Shown here in pieces: positions 11,073 to 16,937 of a DNA stretch of 23,573 nucleotides (position 1 is the stretch's first letter; the number at the start of each line of letters is the position of its first letter). The stretch lies in IMG/VR virus record IMGVR_UViG_3300032291_003341, positions 1-23,573 of that record. One strand, 5' to 3'. This DNA is from a virus. A program made the translations under genes and the position numbers. The notes beneath the pieces are model-generated. The model was not told the origin of the DNA, ran no database searches, and worked only from the letters and a program-made list of their open reading frames with translations.

Positions 11073-11283
11073 CCCCGCTCGCGAGGGGATCGTAAAACAC
11101 AGTAAGCCTCTGACACAAGCTCAAGTAACTGTTCTCATCGTATAGGAGATAGAGTTAGCCTTCTCGACGTCGTTCAAAAAGGCAACTATTAGTAAACTTT
11201 AGTACCCGCACAGCGTGAGTAGGGCTAAGTTAGATACAATTCCTCAAGCTGGGAGTAGAATGCTAAAGAACTAATAGTAACAT
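11073..11283 (+). ncRNA. Candidate structured noncoding RNA upstream of tRNA-like gene C
   Basis: 211 nt without a gene but densely paired. TCTC-ATCGTATAG-GAGA lies within AACT/AGTT, and GCCTT/AAGGC encloses a CGACGTCG palindrome near 11158-11183. A strong domain at 11185-11278 has ACTATTAGT/ACTAATAGT (9 bp) stacked on CTTTAG/CTAAAG (11197/11263), enclosing a CCC/GGG arm and an ATTC-CTC / GAG-TA-GAAT arm. Part of it (CATCGTATAGG...) recalls a tRNA D-arm region, but no full tRNA fits. It lies six bases before tRNA-like gene C in the same transcript. No known family is recognised. Confidence 0.5.
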
Positions 11284-11389
11284 AGTCAGGTGGCGTTTTG
11301 GAAAGCGCAGCACCTTCCAGGGTTGAGACTAACAGCTAATGGCACTCAAAATGATAAAGCTGAAGCAGGTTCGATTCCTGTCCTGACTA
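11284..11389 (+). tRNA. Non-canonical tRNA-like gene C, 106 nt
   Basis: Acceptor AGTCAGG/CCTGACT, T-arm GCAGG-TTCGATT-CCTGT, D-stem GCG (11293)/CGC (11306) with a normal D-loop (TTTTGGAAAG), discriminator A. The anticodon position could read CTTCCAG (anticodon TCC, Gly), but its flanks AGCAC and GGTTG pair at only two of five positions. A 40-nt variable region contains a CAGCT/AGCTG helix (11333/11358). It shares GAGACTAA with gene B. It is either a badly degenerate tRNA-Gly or a tRNA-like RNA with another job. Confidence 0.6.
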
Positions 11390-11404
11390 CTAAAATTAAA
11401 AATT

Positions 11405-11644
11405 ATGGGAAAAATAATATTAGAATTTACAGAAGACGAAGAAAATGATGCTCGTGTTGCAATAGACGGACACAAGTATAGACATTTCATTTGGGAACTC
11501 GATCAAAAACTACGTAGTGTCCATAAGTATGGAGCTGCTCTCACTGGCTCTGGAGAAGCGACATCTGAAGAAATGGATGTATGTTACCGTCTAAGAGACG
11601 TTATTAGAGAAATGTTACAAGAAGATAACTTAACAATAGAATAA
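11405..11644 (+). CDS. Hypothetical protein, 79 aa
   Basis: Acidic soluble protein: a short strand (GKIILEFTEDEEND), then helices (GHKYRHFIWELDQKLRSVHKY and ATSEEMDVCYRLRDVIREML). The second helix with conserved-looking DVIREML is common in small phage proteins of unknown role. It starts 15 nt after tRNA-like gene C, so it is on the same transcript, and is followed after one base by the next gene. Confidence 0.82.
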   Translation: MGKIILEFTEDEENDARVAIDGHKYRHFIWELDQKLRSVHKYGAALTGSGEATSEEMDVCYRLRDVIREMLQEDNLTIE

Positions 11645-11645
11645 T

Positions 11646-11816
11646 ATGATATCAATTATTGGATGGGCCTTACTAACAGGCCTACACACTCTCAACATTT
11701 ACACCTGGAAAGATGAACCAAAAACATTTTGGTATAAATCATCTTGGTTTTTCTTAGGTTGGTCATCACTATCACTTTTATACGCTATTGGTGATGCTAT
11801 TATAGCTAGCCTATAA
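11646..11816 (+). CDS. Two-span membrane protein, 56 aa
   Basis: ATG 11646 lies one base after the preceding stop. The protein has two hydrophobic segments, MISIIGWALLTGLHTLNIY and SSWFFLGWSSLSLLYAIG, joined by a short charged loop (WKDEPKTFWYK). Unrecognised. Last gene of the operon; it is followed by a third operator-like palindrome and a terminator hairpin. Confidence 0.72.
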   Translation: MISIIGWALLTGLHTLNIYTWKDEPKTFWYKSSWFFLGWSSLSLLYAIGDAIIASL

Positions 11817-11819
11817 ATC

Positions 11820-11832
11820 GTATATACGTATT
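11820..11832 (+). promoter_or_regulatory. Operator-like sequence GTATATACGTATT, copy 3
   Basis: Differs from the two upstream copies only at the edge. It lies four bases after the last stop of the operon. Confidence 0.35.
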
Positions 11833-11847
11833 AAGGTGCAATAAGAT

Positions 11848-11875
11848 GGGGTCCACATATGGACCTCTCTTACTT
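11848..11875 (+). terminator. Rho-independent terminator
   Basis: GGTCCA-CATA-TGGACC stem (extended by G-C and G-U pairs), followed by CTCTTACTTTT. Confidence 0.75.
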
Positions 11876-11880
11876 TTCTA

Positions 11881-11890
11881 ATATTTATAA
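11881..11890 (+). promoter_or_regulatory. ATATTTATAA motif before the GNAT gene
   Basis: Lies between a terminator and the ATG at 11893; a candidate late-type element. The very short distance to the start codon is awkward for a -10 box. Confidence 0.35.
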
Positions 11891-11892
11891 CC

Positions 11893-12828
11893 ATGATAAA
11901 ACTCACCGACTTACTTAAAGAATTAGACCTACGTGGTGGTAATCTAGATGACAATGTCACTTTAGAACAAGTATTACTTGCATTTGTAGAGGACTTTCAA
12001 ATACCTGAAGATGAATTCTTTGAAGATGATGAGTTAATCCCTGGTGCTATATTTAACCCTCGTATACTTAAAAAGAGTGTTATTATATCTGATGGTGACT
12101 ATGAGTTTATAGTTCCTTCTACTTATCGTGGTACTTTATATTTAGTAAATACTAAAGGCACTAGTTTAGATGATTATATTATAGGACAAGTAGAGGTGGA
12201 AAAAATATATATCAACGCGAATTCCGGGCGTACTAAACCATATCGCCTACCTGGTGCAGAGATACATTTAACATATGTAAGCCCGAAGTACCGCGGTAAA
12301 GGACTAGGTGTTAAGATGTATACTATGCTATTAGAAGCATATAAGACAGTTTTCTCAGATAACATTTTATACCCTGGTAGTTGGAGTCTATGGATTAGTA
12401 AATTAGCTCCTATAGGCTTAAAGAGTGGTAATTTTATTGGGGGTGAAGTAGGAGGAATTATAGTTCCATTTACACCTGAAGATATAAGTAATTCTAGTTT
12501 GATGGAAGGTATAGGAGTAGATCACTTGATATTATCTATTGAACCACCTCAAGTATTACTTGATATTAAACAAGCATTATCAGGTTTATCTCTATCTAAA
12601 GGAGATTATGGTATATATGAAATGAGAACTTCAAATCTTAAAGTAGCTCAATTAGATGAAATCGTTGACCAAGTAGGTTCAATTGAGGAAGTAATTGAAG
12701 AAGCTGGTTTAATACAAGTAGTTGGGTTAAATGATGATGATAACTACTCAGCTATAGTAGTGGCTACTCAGGACGCTTTAGCAGTGATTCGTGAGGTAGG
12801 TGATGATGTTACCCTAGAAATCGTCTAA
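11893..12828 (+). CDS. GNAT-like acetyltransferase domain protein, 311 aa
   Basis: Residues 95-200 resemble a GNAT N-acetyltransferase. IHLTYVSPKYRGKGLGVKM (124-142) is motif A, with RGKGLG (134-139) forming the acetyl-CoA pyrophosphate loop, followed by the helix YTMLLEAYKTV. The N-terminus (IKLTDLLKELDLRGG, then an acidic stretch EDEFFEDDE) and a C-terminal domain of about 100 residues with repeated VIEEAGLIQVVGLNDDD-like segments are unrecognised. The substrate is unknown: small molecule, tRNA or host protein are all possible. It stands alone after a terminator and is followed by the promoter at 12881. Confidence 0.7.
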   Translation: MIKLTDLLKELDLRGGNLDDNVTLEQVLLAFVEDFQIPEDEFFEDDELIPGAIFNPRILKKSVIISDGDYEFIVPSTYRGTLYLVNTKGTSLDDYIIGQVEVEKIYINANSGRTKPYRLPGAEIHLTYVSPKYRGKGLGVKMYTMLLEAYKTVFSDNILYPGSWSLWISKLAPIGLKSGNFIGGEVGGIIVPFTPEDISNSSLMEGIGVDHLILSIEPPQVLLDIKQALSGLSLSKGDYGIYEMRTSNLKVAQLDEIVDQVGSIEEVIEEAGLIQVVGLNDDDNYSAIVVATQDALAVIREVGDDVTLEIV

Positions 12829-12880
12829 TCCATTAATTTTCAACGTTCTAGTATCTCCCTGTAACCTTTCCGGTTGAATG

Positions 12881-12913
12881 TTTGGCTTCCTGGTGAGTGG
12901 ATGTTATATTTAG
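12881..12913 (+). promoter_or_regulatory. Phage promoter
   Basis: TTTGGCTT at 12881 and TATATTTA at 12905. Confidence 0.88.
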
Positions 12914-12938
12914 CTTATAATAATTAATAATAACGGTT

Positions 12939-13178
12939 ATGAGCACAATTAAGGAAGTTTTAGATTTTTTGAGTTTCACAAATTCACTTTATTTGATATC
13001 AATTATTACATGTTTGAATATGATTTATGTTCATACTAAGAATACAATTTTCCAAATTTTGGTTGAATGTATAGGAATTAAAGTAGTTTTAATTGAAATT
13101 AAAGCGCGTTTTCTTACATTTGCTCTACTATATAGTATTGTTTATGGAATTGCTTATTTGGTTACCATTTTCGGTTAA
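12939..13178 (+). CDS. Membrane protein, 79 aa, two or three spans
   Basis: Hydrophobic throughout: SLYLISIITCLNMIYV (about 16-31), IFQILVECIGIKVVLIEI (about 37-54) and FLTFALLYSIVYGIAYLVTIF (about 58-78). It is probably an inner-membrane protein with a short soluble N-terminus. Unrecognised; its timing, with an early-type promoter, argues against a simple lysis role. Single-gene cassette. Confidence 0.78.
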   Translation: MSTIKEVLDFLSFTNSLYLISIITCLNMIYVHTKNTIFQILVECIGIKVVLIEIKARFLTFALLYSIVYGIAYLVTIFG

Positions 13179-13181
13179 GAG

Positions 13182-13214
13182 TTTGGCTCACCAGGATAAG
13201 AATGTTATATTTAG
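13182..13214 (+). promoter_or_regulatory. Phage promoter
   Basis: TTTGGCT at 13182 and TATATTTA at 13206. It drives the genes at 13242 and 13561. Confidence 0.88.
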
Positions 13215-13241
13215 GTATAATTAAAAACACAAATAAAGGTT

Positions 13242-13538
13242 ATGGAAAAAAGAAGAGGTCGCCCACCCGGGACAAAGAAACAAGAAGTTAAATTAGAAGT
13301 AAGCACAGCTGAACCTAAAAAAAGAGGCCGTAAGGCAGTTCAAAAGATATTTATTGTGCCTACAATTGATGCCTTGGAAGGTGAATTTGAAGGTTCAACA
13401 TCTGAGAAATTAAAGATATATGCTGACCAGGCAGTTCTTTTAGCTCAAGATATAGATAAGGATCCATGGAGAATGGATTATAGAGAAAAATACAGAAACA
13501 CAATTGGTCGTATGTGTTCATTAATTCAAGAATTATAA
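13242..13538 (+). CDS. AT-hook-like DNA-binding protein, 98 aa
   Basis: The N-terminus carries two basic hooks, KRRGRPPGTKK (residues 3-13) and PKKRGRKAVQK (26-36), separated by an acidic linker. RGRP and KRGRK are AT-hook cores that bind the minor groove of AT-rich DNA. The C-terminal half is helical (EKLKIYADQAVLLAQDIDKD, then YREKYRNTIGRMCSLIQEL). It probably binds phage or host DNA. It shares the hook with the RadA-like ATPase (3540) and the 47-aa protein (4913), and is followed in the same transcript by the DUF932-like gene. Confidence 0.78.
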   Translation: MEKRRGRPPGTKKQEVKLEVSTAEPKKRGRKAVQKIFIVPTIDALEGEFEGSTSEKLKIYADQAVLLAQDIDKDPWRMDYREKYRNTIGRMCSLIQEL

Positions 13539-13560
13539 ATAAAATAAATAAATAAAGGTT

Positions 13561-14364
13561 ATGCCACTAGATTTAAACAACAACACGTTTTTAACTGCTT
13601 CTGAAATTAAAGAGAAAGCAAGTTCAATTTTCACAACTACAAGTGCTCCAGGCACTAGTCAAAAGTATTCACATATCTCAACTAAACAGATCATTGATGA
13701 TATGGAAGAGCTAGGATGGGGTGTAGTAGACGCTAAACAAGTACGCGCCCGTAAAGGTGAAGGTTTCCAAAAACACTTAGTAGTGTTCCGTAATAATGAT
13801 TTGTTCATTGAAGGTGCTGATGGTGATAATGTTTTTCCACAAATTCTATTAACTAATAGTCATGATGGTAAAAATGCATTTACATTCACAGCTGGTTTGT
13901 TTCGAATGATTTGTGAGAATGGTTTAGTAATTTCAACTCAAGAGTTTGAAAATATGAAGATTCGTCACTACGGATATGATTTTACTGAGTTGCAAACTGT
14001 TATTAGTACAATGGTTGAAGCGTTACCGTTAGCAGTTGAGTCAATGAATCAATTTAAACAAACACAACTAGCTCAAGAACAAATTTTAGATTTTGCTCGT
14101 AAAGCAGTTCAAATACGTTTTGGTGAGGAACAAGCGCAAAATATCGCAATTGATTATAACGCCTTAACTACAGCTACTAGACCTGAAGATCGTGGTTCTG
14201 ATTTGTGGAGTGTGTTTAATGTGATTCAAGAAAAGATCACTCAAGGTATGTTTGAATATCAATCAGGAGCTAAAGTTAGAAAGGCTCGTAAGATTAAGAA
14301 CTTCAAACAAGATTTAGATTTGAATGCTAAATTATATGAATTAGCGGCTGAGTTCGCTGCTTAA
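13561..14364 (+). CDS. DUF932-family protein, 267 aa
   Basis: Residues 94-126 (PQILLTNSHDGKNAFTFTAG then LFRMICENGLVIS) match the hallmark of DUF932 proteins found in phages and plasmids ('L.NSHDG..A......LFR..C.NGL'). The family length of roughly 250-320 residues also fits. Its biochemical role is not established; some members sit with DNA-metabolism genes. A basic helical segment (ARKIKNFKQDLDLNAKLYELA) closes the protein. Second gene after the promoter at 13182, ended by a strong terminator. Confidence 0.85.
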   Translation: MPLDLNNNTFLTASEIKEKASSIFTTTSAPGTSQKYSHISTKQIIDDMEELGWGVVDAKQVRARKGEGFQKHLVVFRNNDLFIEGADGDNVFPQILLTNSHDGKNAFTFTAGLFRMICENGLVISTQEFENMKIRHYGYDFTELQTVISTMVEALPLAVESMNQFKQTQLAQEQILDFARKAVQIRFGEEQAQNIAIDYNALTTATRPEDRGSDLWSVFNVIQEKITQGMFEYQSGAKVRKARKIKNFKQDLDLNAKLYELAAEFAA

Positions 14365-14384
14365 ATAATTAGGAAAGTAAATTA

Positions 14385-14412
14385 AGAAAGGAGCGAAAGC
14401 TCCTTTCTCTTT
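14385..14412 (+). terminator. Rho-independent terminator
   Basis: AGAAAGGAGC-GAAA-GCTCCTTTCT: a perfect 10-bp stem with a GNRA loop, followed by CTTT. Confidence 0.82.
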
Positions 14413-14413
14413 G

Positions 14414-14423
14414 GTATTTATCA
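14414..14423 (+). promoter_or_regulatory. GTATTTATCA motif after terminator
   Basis: An ATATTTATAA-like motif between a terminator and the ATG at 14437; a candidate late-type element. Confidence 0.35.
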
Positions 14424-14436
14424 TAAAACACACATT

Positions 14437-14724
14437 ATGAAAAAATTCTTTAAAGATTTATTATCAGGATCTTCTGATACCTCAAGTAAGCGTTTCGCTT
14501 CATTATTAGCATTAGCTGTAGTAATCTCATTAGCTTACATTGCAGCGTATAAGAACGAAGAACACGTTGTACCTGAATTCATGTTCGATTCAATCGCGTT
14601 AATTGCTGGTGGTGGATTAGGTTTAACTGTTATAGAAAACGTTGTTAAAATGAAACAGCAAGCCAAGAATAACACGCTAAATCCCACGGATACCCCACCT
14701 ACCAACCCGGATGAGCAACTATAA
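14437..14724 (+). CDS. Two-span membrane protein, holin-like, 95 aa
   Basis: N-terminal amphipathic segment (KKFFKDLLSGSSD), membrane span 1 (FASLLALAVVISLAYIAAY, about 20-38), span 2 (MFDSIALIAGGGLGLTVIENVV, about 49-70) and a hydrophilic Pro/Thr/Asn tail. Size, two spans and a charged tail fit a class II-type holin. Similar small two-span proteins with a 'GGGLGL..IE' second span are common in Bacteroidota phages, though holin activity is inferred only. It stands alone between two strong terminators, so it is independently expressed. Confidence 0.72.
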   Translation: MKKFFKDLLSGSSDTSSKRFASLLALAVVISLAYIAAYKNEEHVVPEFMFDSIALIAGGGLGLTVIENVVKMKQQAKNNTLNPTDTPPTNPDEQL

Positions 14725-14747
14725 CGATAAAATATAAGTAGTCGTTT

Positions 14748-14774
14748 AAAGCCGGGTTAAGCCCGGCTTTTTTT
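14748..14774 (+). terminator. Rho-independent terminator
   Basis: AAAGCCGGG-TTAAG-CCCGGCTTT with a run of seven Ts; the strongest terminator in the window. Confidence 0.92.
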
Positions 14775-14786
14775 ATTCAAAAAGAG

Positions 14787-14819
14787 TTTGGCTTTCCAAT
14801 AAATGGATGTTATATTCAT
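14787..14819 (+). promoter_or_regulatory. Phage promoter of the tRNA operon
   Basis: TTTGGCTT at 14787 and TATATTCA at 14811, 11 nt before tRNA-Thr. Confidence 0.88.
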
Positions 14820-14830
14820 CATATATAAAA

Positions 14831-14902
14831 GCTTCTTAAGCATAAAAGGTGATGCACCTGATTTGTACTCAGGATAAGTGGGTTCGATTCCTACAAGAAG
14901 CT
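14831..14902 (+). tRNA. tRNA-Thr (UGU)
   Basis: Canonical cloverleaf: acceptor GCTTCTT/AAGAAGC, D-stem GCAT/ATGC, anticodon arm CCTGA-TTTGTAC-TCAGG with anticodon TGT, T-arm GTGGG-TTCGATT-CCTAC with one G-U pair, discriminator T. CCA is not encoded. First gene of the RNA operon from the promoter at 14787. Confidence 0.93.
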
Positions 14903-14906
14903 CTAC

Positions 14907-15047
14907 ACTCAAGTGGCGAAAGGATCAGGAGGCCCTGGTCGACGGTAGACGCAACGTATGGTTATAACAACGTGAGTAAAAAATTATCTGAACAAGATAA
15001 GGTCATTATAATGGCAGCTCGTGCAGGTTCAACTCCTGTCTTGAGTA
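14907..15047 (+). tRNA. Non-canonical tRNA-like gene D, 141 nt, with D-loop hairpin
   Basis: Acceptor ACTCAAG/CTTGAGT, which differs from genes A-C at two positions in both strands so pairing is kept; T-arm GCAGG-TTCAACT-CCTGT; D-stem GCG (14916)/CGC (14950). The D-loop holds an extra hairpin GATCAGG-AGGC-CCTGGTC (14923-14940) before the usual GGTAGA. The anticodon position offers only ACGT/ACGT with a 12-nt loop. A 6-bp variable hairpin TTATCT-GAACA-AGATAA (14984-15000) follows, then about 20 nt more before the T-arm. Amino-acid identity cannot be assigned. Confidence 0.6.
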
Positions 15048-15052
15048 CAAAA

Positions 15053-15131
15053 TGTGTTGTTCCCTTGAGAAAGGAGTAGGAAGGAACAGGAGAGAAACAT
15101 ACTGGAAAGTAAGAATCTTACTCACAACACA
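15053..15131 (+). ncRNA. Cloverleaf-like structured RNA between tRNA-like gene D and tRNA-Met
   Basis: A 79-nt element closed by the perfect helix TGTGTTGT (15053)/ACAACACA (15124). Inside are CCTT-GAGA-AAGG (15063-15074, GNRA tetraloop) and AGTAAG-AAT-CTTACT (15108-15122), the latter one base from the closing helix as a T-arm would be. GTTCC/GGAAC is an alternative pairing on the left. It has tRNA size and layout but no TTCRA loop and no anticodon arm. A GAGGG/CCCTT hairpin follows at about 15132-15150. Confidence 0.5.
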
Positions 15132-15154
15132 GAGGGGTTCTCTCCCTTAAAATA

Positions 15155-15228
15155 GCGCCCTTAGCTCAGCGGTTAGTAGCAACACACTCATAATGTGAAG
15201 GTCACAAGTTCGAATCTTGTAGGGCGCA
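15155..15228 (+). tRNA. tRNA-Met (CAU)
   Basis: Acceptor GCGCCCT/AGGGCGC, D-stem GCT/AGC with a slightly long loop, anticodon arm CACA-CTCATAA-TGTG with anticodon CAT, T-arm ACAAG-TTCGAAT-CTTGT, discriminator A. CCA is not encoded. It reads as elongator Met, or Ile if C34 is modified to lysidine; the sequence cannot decide. Confidence 0.93.
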
Positions 15229-15242
15229 CTAAATTTATTACT

Positions 15243-15386
15243 ATGTTATTATTAACAGCTATTTTACTTGTTGAGACAATTTTATCAATTACTTATCTTT
15301 ATACTCTAACTAAACGAGTAGAACAGTTAGAGAACGAAATAAGTGAGTTAAAAACTCGACATATCAAACAATTATTAAAGGGTTGA
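15243..15386 (+). CDS. Single-span membrane protein with coiled coil, 47 aa
   Basis: ATG 15243 lies 14 nt after tRNA-Met; a longer in-frame start would overlap the tRNA. An N-terminal span (MLLLTAILLVETILSITYLYTL) is followed by a leucine-heptad helix (RVEQLENEISELKTRHIKQLL), so it should dimerise or bind a partner on the cytoplasmic side. The layout is like that of phage spanin or Rz-type coiled coils, but it is too short for one. It belongs to the tRNA operon and ends at the hairpin at 15399. Confidence 0.75.
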   Translation: MLLLTAILLVETILSITYLYTLTKRVEQLENEISELKTRHIKQLLKG

Positions 15387-15398
15387 TTTGATGGTTAA

Positions 15399-15415
15399 AG
15401 CGGCTTAAAGCCGCT
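15399..15415 (+). terminator. Hairpin terminator
   Basis: AGCGGC-TTAAA-GCCGCT perfect 6-bp stem, followed by ATTTCCC. Confidence 0.6.
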
Positions 15416-15431
15416 ATTTCCCTACTTAACA

Positions 15432-15440
15432 TATATTTAG
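15432..15440 (+). promoter_or_regulatory. TATATTTAG box without -33 TTTG
   Basis: Lies just after a terminator and five bases before ATG 15445. No TTTG occurs at the standard distance, so it groups better with the ATATTTAT motifs. Confidence 0.3.
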
Positions 15441-15444
15441 ATAT

Positions 15445-15864
15445 ATGAATATTGATGATATTTTTAACTTATTTAAGTCCTCTGAGCAAGAACATGAGAC
15501 TACTACTCAAGTAGATATGTCAGAACATCCTATTGTATGGATGGGGATGTTTAAAAAGTTAATTATAAATTATAAAGTATTTAGTAAACAGATGATAGAA
15601 TTTTTTGAATCATCTGACCCTAAATTAGATACAGATGATATTAAATTAGCTGGTGGTATAATGGTATTTGCTAGGGCTATGAGTTATCTTTCTAAGATAG
15701 ATATCACTAATCAAATGCATCGTGATTGTCTTATATTATATTCAGATGAATATTTTTTAAAAGCATTATCATTATCACTTTCTCATTTTGAAGATTTAGA
15801 AGAATATGAGAATTGTGCTCTTCTTAAAAAAATACAAGACATAGCAAACCCCTCTTCAAAATAG
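15445..15864 (+). CDS. Hypothetical helical protein, 139 aa
   Basis: Unrecognised, mostly helical protein: an acidic Thr-rich N-terminus (NIDDIFNLFKSSEQEHETTT), then helices (FKKLIINYKVFSKQMIEFFE; AGGIMVFARAMSYLSKI; DEYFLKALSLSLSHFEDLEEY). The change to longer, AT-rich genes starts here. The DxxF-rich N-terminal tail could be a docking peptide. Single gene, flanked by a hairpin and a degenerate promoter. Confidence 0.82.
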   Translation: MNIDDIFNLFKSSEQEHETTTQVDMSEHPIVWMGMFKKLIINYKVFSKQMIEFFESSDPKLDTDDIKLAGGIMVFARAMSYLSKIDITNQMHRDCLILYSDEYFLKALSLSLSHFEDLEEYENCALLKKIQDIANPSSK

Positions 15865-15897
15865 CTTGGCCTTGTAAGTCCTAATTCGTATTATATA
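15865..15897 (+). promoter_or_regulatory. Degenerate phage promoter (CTTGGCCTTG / TATTATATA)
   Basis: CTTGGC at 15865 and TATTATAT at 15889 keep the 24-nt offset, but the -7 box is altered. It may drive 15983-17922. Confidence 0.4.
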
Positions 15898-15982
15898 GAT
15901 ACGGGTTTTAGGAAACATCTAAAATATAGAAAATAAAGAACGTGAAAATGTAGCCACGGGTATATAAACAAATAACAAATAT

Positions 15983-16165
15983 ATGAAAAATAAAGACAAC
16001 GTATTACATCAATTAGACAAGATGGATAATCTTGCTAACCAATTAAATTTTATTGTTAAGCAAGAACAACCTCTAGAAGTATATTTAGAAGGTATTGATA
16101 AACTGAAAGACATGATTGAACAAACTCGTTTATTTGTTGAGTCTGAACAAACAATGTATAATTAA
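15983..16165 (+). CDS. Hypothetical helical protein, 60 aa
   Basis: Small amphipathic helical protein (VLHQLDKMDNLANQLNFIV, then DKLKDMIEQTRLFVESEQ), likely a coiled coil. It starts 86 nt after the degenerate promoter box and is followed after one base by the HD gene. Unrecognised. Confidence 0.8.
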   Translation: MKNKDNVLHQLDKMDNLANQLNFIVKQEQPLEVYLEGIDKLKDMIEQTRLFVESEQTMYN

Positions 16166-16166
16166 T

Positions 16167-16937
16167 ATGAATTTAACAGCGGAACAAATCCAACAAAACT
16201 GGGTAGATTTAGAAGAAACTATTAAATCTTATATCAGTGAACCTCGTTGCTCACAATTATTAGATTTTTATTCTAAATACTCAGAACGTATTATGTTAAT
16301 GCCTGCTGCTCATAAGAAAGAATATCATAATGCTTTCCCAGGTGGTTACGTAGATCACGTACTACGAGTAGTAGATTGTGCTCTTAAATTAAATAATGTT
16401 TGGGTTGAAATGGGAGTAGACGAGTCTACTTATACTAAAGAAGAATTAGTATTCTCAGCCTTAAACCATGATTTAGGTAAAATGGGTGATGAACACCATG
16501 AAGCATATATCCCTCAGGATGACCAATGGCGTAAAGACAAGTTAGGTGAAGACTATAAATTTAATGATCGCTTAGAATTCATGTCAGTACCAGATCGTAG
16601 TTTACATTTACTACTATCTCATGGTATCTCAGTTTCTAAAAACGAGTGGTTAACAATTAAATTACATGATGGTTTATATGATGACGCTAATAAACCATAT
16701 TTAATGTCTTGGTCACCAGAAACAAAACCACGTACTTCATTAATTTATATTGTTCATCAAGCTGATTTAATGGCTGCTCGTATTGAATTTGAGCGTGAAT
16801 GGAATCCTAAATTAAAAGGTGAAGTTAAGAAAGTAAATAATTTTGCTGTCACTAAAGTACCTAAACAAACAATTAAAACTAAAACATTAAGTAATGTTAA
16901 ATCTCAAGGCTTAATGGATATGTTAGATAATATATGA
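16167..16937 (+). CDS. HD-domain metal-dependent phosphohydrolase, 256 aa
   Basis: The HD signature is complete: H64 in YVDHVLRVV, the HD pair H101-D102 in ALNHDLGKMG, H152 in LLSHGI, H167 in LHDGLY and D200 in HQADLMAAR, the order expected for metal binding. The preceding KEYHNAFPGG lead-in is typical of a group of phage and bacterial HD hydrolases. Likely substrates are nucleotides or cyclic or alarmone nucleotides, but specificity cannot be read. ATG 16167 is preferred over an in-frame start at 16116 that would overlap the previous gene. It overlaps the next gene by 4 nt, linking it to the sigma-factor operon. Confidence 0.85.
   Translation: MNLTAEQIQQNWVDLEETIKSYISEPRCSQLLDFYSKYSERIMLMPAAHKKEYHNAFPGGYVDHVLRVVDCALKLNNVWVEMGVDESTYTKEELVFSALNHDLGKMGDEHHEAYIPQDDQWRKDKLGEDYKFNDRLEFMSVPDRSLHLLLSHGISVSKNEWLTIKLHDGLYDDANKPYLMSWSPETKPRTSLIYIVHQADLMAARIEFEREWNPKLKGEVKKVNNFAVTKVPKQTIKTKTLSNVKSQGLMDMLDNI

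Noticed and set aside
14849-15079. 76-aa forward ORF
   Set aside because: It overlaps tRNA-Thr and tRNA-like gene D.
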